NCBI RefSeq assembly: GCF_027460065.1
Contig: NZ_JAPYZZ010000007.1
Location: forward strand, 248,001-312,000
From: Martinezella rhizogenes
GTDB taxonomy: Bacteria > Pseudomonadota > Alphaproteobacteria > Rhizobiales > Rhizobiaceae
DNA length: 64,000 nt
Direction of reading: 5' to 3'
Shown here: piece after piece, positions 16,037-25,612 of the stretch
Position numbering within the stretch: position 1 is the first letter of the stretch
Layout: each line of letters opens with the position of its first letter
Position numbers and translations under genes: made by a program
Notes under the pieces: model-generated
What the model was told of the DNA's origin: nothing
What the model saw: the letters and a program-made list of their open reading frames with translations, nothing else
Databases searched by the model: none

Positions 16037-17311
16037 TCAGATGATCAGGTTCGACAGGATGTCGTTTTCGGTGATGTCTTCATAACCGAGGCCGGCCGCC
16101 TCGAAGCGCTCCAGAAGCCCTGCGAAGTTTTCCTGCGCATTGGTTTCGATGCCGATCAGGATCGAGCCAAAATTACGCGCTGATTTCTTCAGATATTCGA
16201 AACGGGCAATATCATCATCCGGGCCGAGCAAATTGAGGAAATCGCGCAGTGCGCCGGGCCGCTGCGGCAGGCGCAGGATGAAATATTTCTTCACGCCGGT
16301 GTAACGCATGGCGCGTTCCTTGACATCCGGCAGGCGCTCGAAATCGAAATTGCCACCGGAGACCACGGCGATGACCGTCTTGCCTTCCAGCCTCTCGCGG
16401 CCGAGCTTTTCAAGCGCAGCGATGGACAGGGCGCCCGCAGGCTCCAGCACCACGCCTTCAAGGTTCAGCATCTCGATGATCGTCACGCAGATCGCATTTT
16501 CCGGGATGAGCATCACCTGCTCGGCCGGGAAATCCTTCAGTGCCTTGAAGTTCAGGTCGCCGATGCGGGCAACGGCCGCGCCATCGACAAAATTGTCGAC
16601 CTTGTTCAGCGTCACCGGTTCGCCCCGTTCCAGGCTCTTCTTCAGGCTCGGCGCGCCTTCCGGCTCGCAGAACACGAAGTTCTCCTTCTTCACCGTGCCG
16701 GCGAGAAAACCGGTGAGGCCAGCCGAAAGACCGCCACCACCGACCGGCATGACGACGATGTCAGGCTTCGTGCCTTCCGGCAGCTGATCCATGATCTCGG
16801 CGGCGACCGTCGCCTGGCCCTCGATGATATCCTCATGGTCAAAGGGCGGCACCATATAGCCGTCATTGTCTTCGACGTGCTGACGCGCGGCGGCATAACA
16901 CTGGTCGAATATATCGCCCACCAGACGGATCTTGATGAACTCACCGCCGAAGATGCGGGTCTTGTCGATCTTCTGCTGTGGTGTCGTCACCGGCATGAAA
17001 ACAACGCCGTGAACGCCAAAATGGCGGCAGGCGAAAGCAAAGCCCTGCGCATGGTTGCCGGCCGAGGCGCAGACGAAAACCTTGTCCTTGCCAGCCTTGG
17101 CCACCGCCTTGCGCAGAAAGTTGAATGCGCCTCTAATCTTGTAGGAACGAACCGGGGACAGATCCTCACGCTTCAGCCAAATCGACGCGCCATACCGACG
17201 GCTGAGATGTTCATTCAACTGCAGCGGCGTTTCGGGGAATATCTCCCGCACTTCCCGCCGCGCTGCTTCCACAAGCTGCTTGTCCACGATAGTCAATCCA
17301 TTGAAATTCAT
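16037..17311 (-). CDS. ilvA: Threonine ammonia-lyase (biosynthetic threonine dehydratase)
   Basis: First enzyme of isoleucine synthesis: threonine to 2-oxobutanoate and ammonia. The 424 residues have the PLP lysine K58 in VRSYKIRGAFN, ASAGNHAQGFA, and the glycine-rich phosphate loop MPVGGGGLSAG. The C-terminal ACT-like regulatory domain (FILRLPQRPGALRDFLNLLG) is present once, so isoleucine feedback is likely, by analogy. The ATG at 17311 is used; the frame begins further upstream at a TTG codon. Divergent from trkH with an 80-bp gap. Confidence 0.92.
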   Translation of the reverse strand: MNFNGLTIVDKQLVEAARREVREIFPETPLQLNEHLSRRYGASIWLKREDLSPVRSYKIRGAFNFLRKAVAKAGKDKVFVCASAGNHAQGFAFACRHFGVHGVVFMPVTTPQQKIDKTRIFGGEFIKIRLVGDIFDQCYAAARQHVEDNDGYMVPPFDHEDIIEGQATVAAEIMDQLPEGTKPDIVVMPVGGGGLSAGLTGFLAGTVKKENFVFCEPEGAPSLKKSLERGEPVTLNKVDNFVDGAAVARIGDLNFKALKDFPAEQVMLIPENAICVTIIEMLNLEGVVLEPAGALSIAALEKLGRERLEGKTVIAVVSGGNFDFERLPDVKERAMRYTGVKKYFILRLPQRPGALRDFLNLLGPDDDIARFEYLKKSARNFGSILIGIETNAQENFAGLLERFEAAGLGYEDITENDILSNLII

Positions 17312-17391
17312 AATGGCACCCGCTATGCCATAGGAAGGCGTCAGAAACAAAGATTCATTTCAGCGCGACCACGAACCCTGGGTTTCATTTC

Positions 17392-18849
17392 TTGAACAGC
17401 AATCTTCTGCGCTCGGTCATCTATGTGGCGTCCATCTTCGGGCTCTACCTTGCAACGGCCATGTTCCTGCCCGCGCTGACCGATCTTTATTACGGCAATG
17501 ACGACTGGATGGTGTTTGCGCTTTCGGGTTTCATGTGCGGCGGCTTTGCGCTCGCCTGCGCGCTCGCCACCCGCGGCCCCATCACCTCCTTCAACAAACG
17601 TTTTGGCTTCCTGCTCGTCAACCTTCTCTGGCTGGTGTTTTCCATCGTCGGCGCGGTCCCGCTTTACCTCTCCGAGCTCGACCTGACGCCCGGTCAGGCG
17701 TTCTTCGAATCCGTTTCGGCCATCACCACGACAGGGTCGACCGCCATATCCGGGTTAGACCACGCGCCGCAGGGTATTCTCCTCTGGCGGTCGCTGCTCT
17801 GCTGGCTCGGCGGTATCGGTATCGTCGCGCTCGGTCTCTTCATCCTGCCGCTCCTGCGTGTCGGTGGCATGACCTTCTTCCGCATGGAGTCTTCCGACAC
17901 CGGCAACGACCGGCCTTTCGCGCGGCTGGCGAGCTTCACCCGGGCTTTCGTGGCGATCTACATCATCATGACCATCGCCTGCACAGTGGCCTTCGATTTT
18001 GCCGGCATGTCACATTTCGATGCGCTGAACCATGCCATGTCGACAGTCGCGACCGGCGGGTTTTCCACCCACGACGCCTCTTTCGCCTATTTCAACAATA
18101 CCGCCCTGCTGTGGATCGCCACCATTTTCCTGATCTTCGGCAGTCTGCCCTTCTCTGTCATGATCCTGCTTGCCGTGCGCCGCCGGCTGGAAACGCTGCG
18201 CGACCCACAGATCGCCGTCTTCCTTGGTTATCTCTGCGCGATCTCGATTGCGGTTGGCGTCTATCATCATTTCAGGAACGGCGTGCCGCTGGATGATGCG
18301 CTCAGCCATTCCTTCTTCAACATGACCTCGATCCTCTCGACCGGCGGTTTTGCCAGCGATGACTATACGCTCTGGGGTCCCTTCGTCGTTGTCGTCGCCT
18401 TTTTCGCGACCTTCATGGGCGGCTGTTCCGGCTCGACGGCGGGCGGTATCAAGGCCTATCGGTTCCTTATCATCTTCAACGTGGCGCGCGCCGGGCTGAA
18501 GAAGCTGATCTATCCGAACGCCGTCTATTCCGTGCGTTACGGCCAGCAGGTGGTCGATCCGGAAACCATCCGCACCATCTTTCTGTTCATCAGCTGCTTC
18601 ATCGCATTGTGGATCGCCGGCAGCCTCGCCATGAGCCTGATGGGCTATGATTTCCTCACCGCCACTTCGGGTGTTGCAACAGCGCTTGCCAATGTCGGCC
18701 CCGGCATCGGCCCGATCATCGGGCCTGTCGGCAATTTCTCCACGATCAGCGACCCGGCGCTTTATCTGCTTTCAGTGATGATGCTGCTCGGACGTCTGGA
18801 AATCCTGACGGTTTTGGTGCTGCTGATGCCGATTTTCTGGAAGAGCTGA
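17392..18849 (+). CDS. trkH: TrkH-family potassium uptake membrane protein
   Basis: Channel-like subunit of a Trk/Ktr K+ importer. The 485 residues have about ten hydrophobic helices and four repeated pore loops: ITTTGSTAISGLD, STVATGGFSTHD, SILSTGGFASDD and ATALANVGPGIG. These glycine-bearing loops form the K+ selectivity filter. The protein needs a cytoplasmic TrkA/KtrA partner, which is not in this window. No ATG lies at the head of the frame; the best start is the TTG at 17392, which precedes the first helix directly. Confidence 0.9.
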   Translation: MNSNLLRSVIYVASIFGLYLATAMFLPALTDLYYGNDDWMVFALSGFMCGGFALACALATRGPITSFNKRFGFLLVNLLWLVFSIVGAVPLYLSELDLTPGQAFFESVSAITTTGSTAISGLDHAPQGILLWRSLLCWLGGIGIVALGLFILPLLRVGGMTFFRMESSDTGNDRPFARLASFTRAFVAIYIIMTIACTVAFDFAGMSHFDALNHAMSTVATGGFSTHDASFAYFNNTALLWIATIFLIFGSLPFSVMILLAVRRRLETLRDPQIAVFLGYLCAISIAVGVYHHFRNGVPLDDALSHSFFNMTSILSTGGFASDDYTLWGPFVVVVAFFATFMGGCSGSTAGGIKAYRFLIIFNVARAGLKKLIYPNAVYSVRYGQQVVDPETIRTIFLFISCFIALWIAGSLAMSLMGYDFLTATSGVATALANVGPGIGPIIGPVGNFSTISDPALYLLSVMMLLGRLEILTVLVLLMPIFWKS

Positions 18850-18877
18850 GATCGCTGCATCAGCGCAAATAAAGCGC

Positions 18878-18908
18878 TTGACCTTCCCACGTTGGAATAG
18901 TCCAGGCT
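18878..18908 (+). promoter_or_regulatory. CueR/HmrR-type promoter-operator for the copper chaperone gene
   Basis: A TTGACC -35 box (18878-18883) and a weak -10-like CAGGCT (18903-18908) are 19 bases apart, the over-long spacing typical of MerR-family activation. The spacer holds the dyad ACCTTCC...GGAA, as in copper-responsive CueR sites. Confidence 0.72.
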
Positions 18909-18944
18909 CTCCCTGTTAGAATTCCAAACCATGGAGAACAGCCT

Positions 18945-19202
18945 ATGTGCAATGGCCATCAGCACCACCACGAAGCCACCACTGCTGCCCCTGTCGGCGC
19001 AGATCTTTCCTTTCACGTTGAAGACATGACCTGCGGTCATTGCGCCGGGGTGATCAAGGGCGCGATCGAAAAGACCGTTCCCGGTGCTGCGGTGCATGCG
19101 GACCCTGCAAGCCGCACGGTTGTGGTCGGCGGCGTCTCCGACGCGGCACACATTGCTGAAATCATCACCGCTGCAGGCTATACGCCGGAAGCGCGCGCCT
19201 GA
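18945..19202 (+). CDS. copZ: Copper chaperone, heavy-metal-associated domain
   Basis: An 85-residue single HMA domain protein. The metal-binding loop is MTCGHC (Cys30, Cys33). A His/Cys-rich N-terminus (CNGHQHHHE) precedes the fold and may add metal-binding capacity. It would carry Cu(I) to the CopA ATPase encoded at 28143-30647. A ribosome-site-like GGAGAA lies close before the ATG. The CueR-type operator upstream shows copper control, tying it to the distant copA-cueR operon. Confidence 0.85.
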   Translation: MCNGHQHHHEATTAAPVGADLSFHVEDMTCGHCAGVIKGAIEKTVPGAAVHADPASRTVVVGGVSDAAHIAEIITAAGYTPEARA

Positions 19203-19571
19203 TCAGAAGAGATACCGGCGGCGTTTTATCCTGTCGCCGCCGGCTCGCATGCCTGCCCCGCCTGACGCTGAACCTTGCGTAACGGCCATTGGACGACATC
19301 GAGTTTCGTCCTTCATACCTCCCGCAGCAAATGCCTCTCCCGAAGTCGGTGATGAAGAATTCATTCCTCTCGGCGTCATCCTCGGGCTCGTCCGAGGATC
19401 TAAACACGTCAGCAAAACAGGAACGTTGCAGATCCTCGGGACAAGCCCGAGGATTGTTTGTTGCTTTCCGGGTATTGTCGGTGCGGGACTGCGGGCCCTT
19501 CACAGCCCGCAGTCCCGGCGGCAGGCAACCGTCCGAGGATCGGGACAACACCCCACGTCATCAAGGTTCCC
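19203..19571. other. Non-coding stretch with palindromic repeats ahead of the IS remnant
   Basis: No supported gene. It holds a diverged copy (about 19373-19455) of the palindromic repeat also present at 46872-46958, built from CCTCGGGACAAGCCCGAGGA, and a strong hairpin at 19484-19517 (CGGGACTGCGGG with CCCGCAGTCCCG). It then leads into the 118-bp tandem duplication. Confidence 0.6.
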
Positions 19572-19807
19572 TGCCGCCTTTGCTTCACCGCTTGGAGAGT
19601 TGATTGGGCCGCTGATCGCCACGCCCGCAAACAATCCGAAGCCTGCAAAGGATAGCAGACCTATGGACTTTTTGCACACGCCACCCCCCTGCCGCCTTTG
19701 CTTCACCGCTTGGAGAGTTGATTGGGCCGCTGATCGCCACGCCCGCAAACAATCCGAAGCCTGCAAAGGATAGCAGACCTATGGACTTTTTGCACACGCC
19801 ACCCCTT
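19572..19807. repeat. 118-bp tandem direct duplication at the IS110 left end
   Basis: The segment starting TGCCGCCTTTGCTTCACCGC at 19572 recurs identically from 19690, with a period of 118 bases. Each copy contains the same ATG and the first eight codons (MDFLHTPP) of the transposase. Only the second copy continues into the transposase frame; the first runs into the second copy and stops. Confidence 0.88.
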
Positions 19808-20567
19808 CGATGCCTCGGTGTCGATGTCGCCAAGGACAATCTCGTCGCCAGCGATGGCACCCGCATCCTGACCGTTGACAACAACCGCTGCGGCATCCGC
19901 GCGCTGCTCAAGACGATGCGGCCGGATTTCGTCATCTGCGAACCGACCGGAGGCTACGAGCTCATGCTGCTGGAGGAATGCCTCAAAGTGGGCATAACAT
20001 GCCATCGCGCCGATGTGATGAAGCTCAAAGCCTATATCCGTTCGATGGGAACGCTTGGCAAAAGCGACGCCATCGACGCCAGACAGATGGCCGCCTATGG
20101 CTGCGAGCGTTGGGCAAGGTTGCCGTTATGGCATGCGCCGGATGCCGATGAGATGGAATTGCAGGTGCTGGTGCGGCGCAGAGCCGATCTCGTGGCGCTC
20201 AGGGTTGCCGAGCACAACCGCTCTAAAGCCCCTGGCGCAAAGGCTATCGCAGCCTCGTTCAAGGCCATGCTCGGTGCCATCCAGCGCCAGATCGACGCCC
20301 TCGATGGCCAAATCGCAGCACTCCCATCCCAGCGAAAGCGGAAACGCCAAAGGTCGACGGCGACAGCGCGGCGGAAGGCCCCAGGCCAAAACCGCATTGT
20401 TCATGCCCGCAATGTGTGCAGCACAGGGAAAGGGACAGTTCGCCCCCTTCTACAAACGCCTCATCCGAAACGGAAAACCGCCCATCGTCGCTATCGCCGC
20501 AACCATGCGAAAGATCGTCGTGACTATAAACGCAAGGCTCAGAGACGACTTGTTACAACAGAGTTGA
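19781..20567 (+). pseudogene. IS110-family transposase remnant (internal deletion and frameshift)
   Basis: DEDD-type IS110 transposase. The N-terminal part reads CLGVDVAKDNLVASDGT with the acidic catalytic Asp and then VICEPTGGYE, GKSDAIDARQMAAYG, down to about residue 185 (IAALPSQ). The C-terminal IS110 end (AKGRRRQRGGRPQAKTALFM to the LLQQS end at 20567) is in a different frame. About 60-90 residues that should lie between them, including the serine region of the transposase, are missing. So the element is dead. IS110 elements have no terminal inverted repeats, and none are seen. Confidence 0.82.
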
Positions 20568-20648
20568 TGACGCCGGAGTGTTTGGCGTAACTCGTCATTC
20601 CAAATAGATATTGTGACCCTTGCCCAGGAGTTTAACCCTGCAGCAGCG

Positions 20649-20670
20649 GACCTGATCCGGCATCCAGCTA
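20649..20670. repeat. Half copy of a dispersed palindrome
   Basis: TGATCCGGCATCCAG here matches the left arm of the element at 42880-42992. No second arm is seen. Confidence 0.5.
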
Positions 20671-20694
20671 CGGCGCTGCGGCACCATAACAGCC

Positions 20695-20720
20695 AAAACC
20701 CGGCTCTTGCGAGCCGGGCC
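20695..20720 (-). terminator. Terminator of the ABC importer operon
   Basis: CCCGGCTC pairs with GAGCCGGG around TTGC, and on the minus strand a run of T follows. It lies after the stop of the substrate-binding protein gene. Confidence 0.75.
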
Positions 20721-20746
20721 ATATTTCGTCAGCGCCGTCAGATGGC

Positions 20747-22240
20747 TTATTTCGTCGCCAGATCCTTGGTCATAATGAAGTAGTTGATCGGATGCGGCTT
20801 GAAGTTCTCGACCTTCTCGGAATAGGCATCGAAAGCGGTCTCATGGATGAGGTAGACGGTGACGGCTTCGTCGTAGACCCTCTTCGCTGCCTCGGCATAG
20901 ATGGCGTAACGTTTGGCCGGCTCAGCCATCGTATAGGCCGATTTGATCAGCTTGTCCGTCTCCTCACTGCAATAATGCGAGATGTTGTAGCCGCCTCCGC
21001 AGGTGTAGTCGGCGTTGAGGAACCCGATCGGTTCCGCAACATCGGTGGCATAACCGCGTGACAGAAGAACCATGTCGAAATTGCCGGACAGGAGATCGGG
21101 CTCGATCGCGGTGTAGTCGGCAACACGAACATCGACCTTGATGCCGATTTCCTGCAATTGCGCCTGAATAACGGCGGCGACATCCTTGAGTTCGGTTCTT
21201 TCAGTGTAGGCCAGAAGCGTCAGCTTCAGACTGCCGGGCGCAATTCCCGCCTCTTTCAGCAGAGCCTTTGCCTTCTCCACGTCATAAGCCGGTGTGACGT
21301 CTTTCGGCGCCCAAGGCTCTCCCGGTGCGAAAGGCATCGTTGCGGGCTTTACCACGCCTTCATAGATGCTGTCGGCAATACCGGCGGTGTCGATGGCGGC
21401 CCGGATCGCCTGCCGGACCTTGATATCCTTGAACGGCGCCTTGGAATTATTGAGCAGCATCTCCGTAATCCGGGGCACGGTGATCGGCGCGACCTTGACA
21501 CCCTTCGTGGCTTCTATGGTCTTTACCGCCCAGGGTGGGATCACGCGCGAAATCTGCACTTCACCGCTTCTTATCTGGGTGGCGCGCGTATCGGCATCCG
21601 GAATAAAGTTCACACGGCCGCCCGCAAGCTTCGGCATGCCGGCCCAATAGTCATGGTTCGCGGTCAGCTCCATATATTGGTTAGCATCGACCTTGGTGAT
21701 CTTGAAAGGCCCGGTGCAGGTTCCAATCGGATCGACCTTGCCATCCTTATAGGCTGACGGCGCGAGGATCGAGGTTGCCGGGCTTCCCATCTGCGCTGGC
21801 AGCAGCACCGACGGCTCGATGGTCGTGATCTTCACGATATCGTCGCCGCTTGCATCGACGGCTGCGATCAGCTTCGGCGAAAAGGCACGGGCCGGAACCG
21901 GTGCCTTCAAGAGATTGGTGAGCGCGTTAACGGCTGCTGCGGCATTGAGCGGCTCGCCATTCTGGAACTTCACACCCTTGCGCAGTTTGAATTCCCAAAC
22001 CTTCGGCGCGGTCTGCGTCCAGGATTCGGCAAGGCCCGGCTCCAGTTTCGTATCATAACCGACGCGGACCAGGCTTTCGAAGCAGCCTGCGCGGGAACCG
22101 AGATAGGCATCGTCGGAGGCCATTTGCCAGCCGGTCTTGACGCCCGTATAATCGTCATAGGTGATCGTTCCGGCGTTTGCCGCATGCGTTCCAAACGAGA
22201 CGACAATGGCGCATGTCGCCAAAAGTGCGTGCTTCATCAT
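20747..22240 (-). CDS. ABC importer substrate-binding protein, peptide/nickel class (SBP_bac_5)
   Basis: Periplasmic receptor of the importer encoded upstream. The 497 residues start with a signal peptide (MKHALLATCAIVVSFGTHA) and have the family marks: the LEPGLAESW and WEFKLRKGVKFQNGEPL segments, VRQAIRAAID, and the paired lobes of a class C binding protein. A chain start at 22240 follows AGGGGA. The substrate could be a peptide, an opine or a metal chelate; nothing in the pocket is diagnostic here. It is the last gene of the operon, behind a 239-bp AT-rich gap. Confidence 0.82.
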   Translation of the reverse strand: MMKHALLATCAIVVSFGTHAANAGTITYDDYTGVKTGWQMASDDAYLGSRAGCFESLVRVGYDTKLEPGLAESWTQTAPKVWEFKLRKGVKFQNGEPLNAAAAVNALTNLLKAPVPARAFSPKLIAAVDASGDDIVKITTIEPSVLLPAQMGSPATSILAPSAYKDGKVDPIGTCTGPFKITKVDANQYMELTANHDYWAGMPKLAGGRVNFIPDADTRATQIRSGEVQISRVIPPWAVKTIEATKGVKVAPITVPRITEMLLNNSKAPFKDIKVRQAIRAAIDTAGIADSIYEGVVKPATMPFAPGEPWAPKDVTPAYDVEKAKALLKEAGIAPGSLKLTLLAYTERTELKDVAAVIQAQLQEIGIKVDVRVADYTAIEPDLLSGNFDMVLLSRGYATDVAEPIGFLNADYTCGGGYNISHYCSEETDKLIKSAYTMAEPAKRYAIYAEAAKRVYDEAVTVYLIHETAFDAYSEKVENFKPHPINYFIMTKDLATK

Positions 22241-22479
22241 AGAATATTCCCCTTTTATTTTTGATGATAACGCTCTCAATTCACATATTTCACGAATTTC
22301 CATTCAATATTTGTGATTACTCAACAGACAAAAAGAATACCCAATGGATACCTTTCGATAATCCATCTGGATATTCTTTATTTTATGTTTTCATACTCGG
22401 AATTTTATTCCGATATTAATCCACAAACACACAATTCATCTGTTTTTACCGCAACAGAAAACTGTAACTGCGCCGCCTC
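22241..22479. other. AT-rich intergenic stretch with hairpin between ATPase and binding-protein genes
   Basis: 239 bases, clearly lower in GC than its surroundings. It contains an imperfect inverted repeat: AAAGAATACCCAATGGAT opposite ATCCATCTGGATATTCTTT (about 22331-22379). The structure may stabilise mRNA or attenuate transcription, or the AT-rich sequence may hold a promoter for the binding-protein gene. Confidence 0.55.
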
Positions 22480-23490
22480 TCAGCCCAATTCCCGCCAGCG
22501 GTGGCAGCGCGCAAAATGCTCCCCGGAAACGCCTTCCAGAACCGGTTCCACCTCACCGCAGATCGCGGTCGCATATTTGCAGCGGGTGTGAAACTTGCAG
22601 CCACCAGGCGGATTGAGCGGGCTCGGCAGATCGCCGTCGAGAAGCATTTCCGGCGCATATAGTCCGGTCTCGTCAAGCATCGACGAGGCGATAAGAGCCT
22701 TGGTATAGGGGTGCTTTGGCGCCCGGAAAAGCTCTTCGCGATCAGCGATTTCAACGATCCGTCCGAGGTACATCACCGCGATGCGATCACAGAGATAACG
22801 CACGACGCGCAGGTCATGGGAAATCATCAAAACCGTCAGGCCGTGACGGCGCTTCATGTCCATCAGGAGGTTCAGGATCTGCGTGCGCATCGAGGCGTCG
22901 AGTGCCGATGTCGGTTCGTCACAGACAAGGAAACTCGGATTGAGAAGAAGCGCACGGCCGATGACGACGCGCTGCAACTGGCCGCCGGAACACTGGCTCG
23001 GATACCGATCATAGAAGGAACCGTCCAGACCGACTTCCTCCAGCATGCGTAATACACGCGCCGTGCGTTCCTCGCGGGTGCCGATGCCATGCTGGGCAAG
23101 CGGCGCTTCCATGCTCTGGCCAATGCGCATACGCGGATCGAGCGCGGAATAGGGATCCTGAAACACCAGTTGCACGACCCGGCGCACGCGCCGGAGCGCT
23201 TCGCCCTGCATATGCAATATGTCGTGATCTCCGATGCTGACCTCACCCCGCGTCGCGTGTGTCAGGCGCGTCATCAACCCGGCAACGGTGCTTTTGCCGC
23301 ATCCGGATTCACCGACAAGGCCCAGCACCTCCCCCTCGCCGATCGTCAGGGAAACATCGTCGACGGATTTCACCACACGGTGACCGAGGCCCGATATGGG
23401 ATAATATTTACAGAGGTTCTTCGCGACCACATAGGGCCGGCTGCCGTTATCCGCTGATGGCGGCATCTGTGTCATAGGTTTGGACAACAT
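22480..23490 (-). CDS. ABC importer ATPase, OppF/DppF type
   Basis: Cytoplasmic ATPase of the importer, 336 residues. Walker A is GLVGESGCGKST, the signature is CSGGQLQRV and Walker B FLVCDEPTSALD; the C-terminal oligopeptide-transporter region has PPGGCKFHTRCKYA, a Cys-rich motif. The ATG at 23490 follows GGAGG at a normal distance, just inside a second ATG at 23493, and lies 12 bases after the stop of the partner ATPase gene. Works with the neighbouring ATPase as a heterodimer. Confidence 0.88.
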   Translation of the reverse strand: MLSKPMTQMPPSADNGSRPYVVAKNLCKYYPISGLGHRVVKSVDDVSLTIGEGEVLGLVGESGCGKSTVAGLMTRLTHATRGEVSIGDHDILHMQGEALRRVRRVVQLVFQDPYSALDPRMRIGQSMEAPLAQHGIGTREERTARVLRMLEEVGLDGSFYDRYPSQCSGGQLQRVVIGRALLLNPSFLVCDEPTSALDASMRTQILNLLMDMKRRHGLTVLMISHDLRVVRYLCDRIAVMYLGRIVEIADREELFRAPKHPYTKALIASSMLDETGLYAPEMLLDGDLPSPLNPPGGCKFHTRCKYATAICGEVEPVLEGVSGEHFARCHRWRELG

Positions 23491-23501
23491 CATCGCCTCC
23501 T

Positions 23502-24569
23502 TCAACAAACCGCATGGCTGGAATGGTCGTGATCGGCATGGTCGTCGCCGACTGCCCAGCACCGCGCCTTGCGCCCTTCAGGCAAGGCGTTCAAATCCGG
23601 TTCCGTCGCCATGCAGCGGCCTCCCATGCCTGCCGACTTGGCGAGCGCGCAACGCGGATGAAACCGGCAGCCGCAGGACATGTCATGGGCCTGTGCGCTT
23701 GAGCCGGGGATCGTCAGCAACTGTCCCTCGCTGTCAGTGGTCAGCAGGGAACAACTGATGAGCGCCTTGGTATATGGGTGCTGCGGCGCCTTGAGGATTG
23801 CCTGCGTTGGCCCCTCCTCGACGATGCGGCCGGCATACATGACCGCGATCCGGTCCGCGAAAGCGGCGACGACCGAGAGATCGTGGGTGATGAGCAGCGT
23901 TGCCAGCCGGCGCTTGCGGCGTTCATCATCCAGCAGGCGCAGGATTTGTGCCTGGACGGTGACATCAAGCGCCGTCGTCGGCTCATCGGCGATCAGCAGC
24001 TGCGGATTGCCCGACAATGCTGCGGCAATCATCACACGTTGCGCCATGCCGCCGGAAAGCTCATGAGCGAAACATTGCGCCCGCGCCGAGGGGTCGGGAA
24101 TGCCGACATCGGACAGGAGACCGACAACCCGGTTCAGCGCAGCACTTCGGCTCATCTTGCGATGAATCCAGAGCGGCTCGGCAACTTGCGTCCTGACCCG
24201 GCTGGTCGGGTCCAGCATGGCCTGCGGCTGCTGGAACAGCATGCTGATATCGGCACCACGCAGCGCATCGAGTTCGGAGGATGAAAGAGCGAGAATGTCG
24301 CGCCCGGCAAAGGAAATGCGGCCGGAATTGATTTCCACGCCCTGCGGCAGAAGCCGCATCAGCGACAGAGCCGTCATGCTCTTTCCCGATCCGGATTCGC
24401 CGACAAGAGCGACGACTTCACCGGCATTGACGGAAAGCGTCAGGCCCGAAATAACAAACTTGCGGCCATTTGGCGTCGGCACCGAAACGTGCAGATCCTC
24501 GATTTCCAGAAGCGGTGCGCGCTCGGGAGACAGGGCCGTGTTGGCAAGCGTTTGCCCTTCGATATTCAT
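23502..24569 (-). CDS. ABC importer ATPase, OppD/DppD type, with histidine-rich tail
   Basis: Second ATPase of the importer, 355 residues. Walker A is [12 protein letters not shown], the signature LSGGMAQRV, Walker [13 protein letters not shown]. The family C-terminal Cys motif [12 protein letters not shown] is present. The chain ends [14 protein letters not shown]: four histidines interleaved with acids within the last twelve or so residues, which looks like a metal-binding tail and is unusual for an OppD. AGGGGA precedes the ATG. Confidence 0.88.
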   Translation of the reverse strand: MNIEGQTLANTALSPERAPLLEIEDLHVSVPTPNGRKFVISGLTLSVNAGEVVALVGESGSGKSMTALSLMRLLPQGVEINSGRISFAGRDILALSSSELDALRGADISMLFQQPQAMLDPTSRVRTQVAEPLWIHRKMSRSAALNRVVGLLSDVGIPDPSARAQCFAHELSGGMAQRVMIAAALSGNPQLLIADEPTTALDVTVQAQILRLLDDERRKRRLATLLITHDLSVVAAFADRIAVMYAGRIVEEGPTQAILKAPQHPYTKALISCSLLTTDSEGQLLTIPGSSAQAHDMSCGCRFHPRCALAKSAGMGGRCMATEPDLNALPEGRKARCWAVGDDHADHDHSSHAVC

Positions 24570-24706
24570 AAGAGTTCCCCTTATTTTTATTGAATCGGAG
24601 GCATTTGCGTATTCATGCGGCTTCAGACGATATTACTCTCCTTCCGGCCCTGCGGCCTTATCTATGTTTGACATTAGTCAAATCTGTTTTTGCCTGTTTG
24701 CAGGCG

Positions 24707-25612
24707 TCAATGATTGTTCGTTTTCTTCGTTTCCAGGTTGAGGCCATGGCCGATCCACGTCACGCTGAGCGCCGACAGGAAGATCGCGAGACCCGGTGCG
24801 ATGACGAGAATTGGCATGCGCTCGGCATAGGCCTGTGCATCTGACAACATCAGCGCCCAGTCGGCGGCCGGCGGCTGCACGCCGAGCCCCAGGAATGACA
24901 AACCGCCTACTGTGATCAGCTTGTGGCCAAAGCGCAGGAACGCCACGGCCGCGATCGGCCAGATCGTATTGGGAATGATATGCCGGAAGATGATGAAGCG
25001 CCGCGTGCAGCCCAGCACCTCGGCGGCGCGGATATATTCGCGGGAATTGATCGACAGCGTCAGTCCCCGCGCCAACCGCGCAAAAGGCGTCCAGCCGACG
25101 ATCGTCAGCGACGCGATCAGCGTTCCGTATCCGGGGCCGAAGATGGCGACGAGGAAAATCGCGATGACCACATCGGGTATGGCGATAAGCAGATCGACCA
25201 CGCGCATCAGCACCTCATCGAGGATACCGCGGCTGCGGCCACTGATGATGCCGATAAAGGTGCCGATGGAGACCGACAGAATGACGGTGATGGCGGCAAT
25301 CGTGACCGTGAAGCGGCCGCCGATCAAGAGCCGGCTCAGGACATCGCGACCGAGATGATCCGTTCCGAGCCAATAGGTGGCGCTCGGCGCATTCAGCCTG
25401 AGGCGAAGGTTCTGCTGTGCCGGATTATAGGGCGAAATCCACGGCGCGATCACCAGGAGCAGAATGATGGCGAGAAAAATTGCCGATCCCGCATAGAAGG
25501 TCCAGTGCCGCCGGCGGATGAAATCCGTGAAGCGGGAGAGTGTCGAGGGGCGCGTGGGCAAGGTCATCGGCATGGCGGCGGCAGGCGCGCTCGGGAAAAG
25601 ACTAGTGGTCAT
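24707..25612 (-). CDS. ABC importer permease, OppC/DppC type
   Basis: A 301-residue inner-membrane permease with about six membrane helices and the BPD_transp_1 motif AAEVLGCTRRFIIFRHIIPN that docks the ATPase. A proline-rich N-terminal cytosolic segment precedes the first helix, as in OppC. Its start overlaps the end of the other permease by 11 bases, so the two are translationally coupled. Confidence 0.88.
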   Translation of the reverse strand: MTTSLFPSAPAAAMPMTLPTRPSTLSRFTDFIRRRHWTFYAGSAIFLAIILLLVIAPWISPYNPAQQNLRLRLNAPSATYWLGTDHLGRDVLSRLLIGGRFTVTIAAITVILSVSIGTFIGIISGRSRGILDEVLMRVVDLLIAIPDVVIAIFLVAIFGPGYGTLIASLTIVGWTPFARLARGLTLSINSREYIRAAEVLGCTRRFIIFRHIIPNTIWPIAAVAFLRFGHKLITVGGLSFLGLGVQPPAADWALMLSDAQAYAERMPILVIAPGLAIFLSALSVTWIGHGLNLETKKTNNH

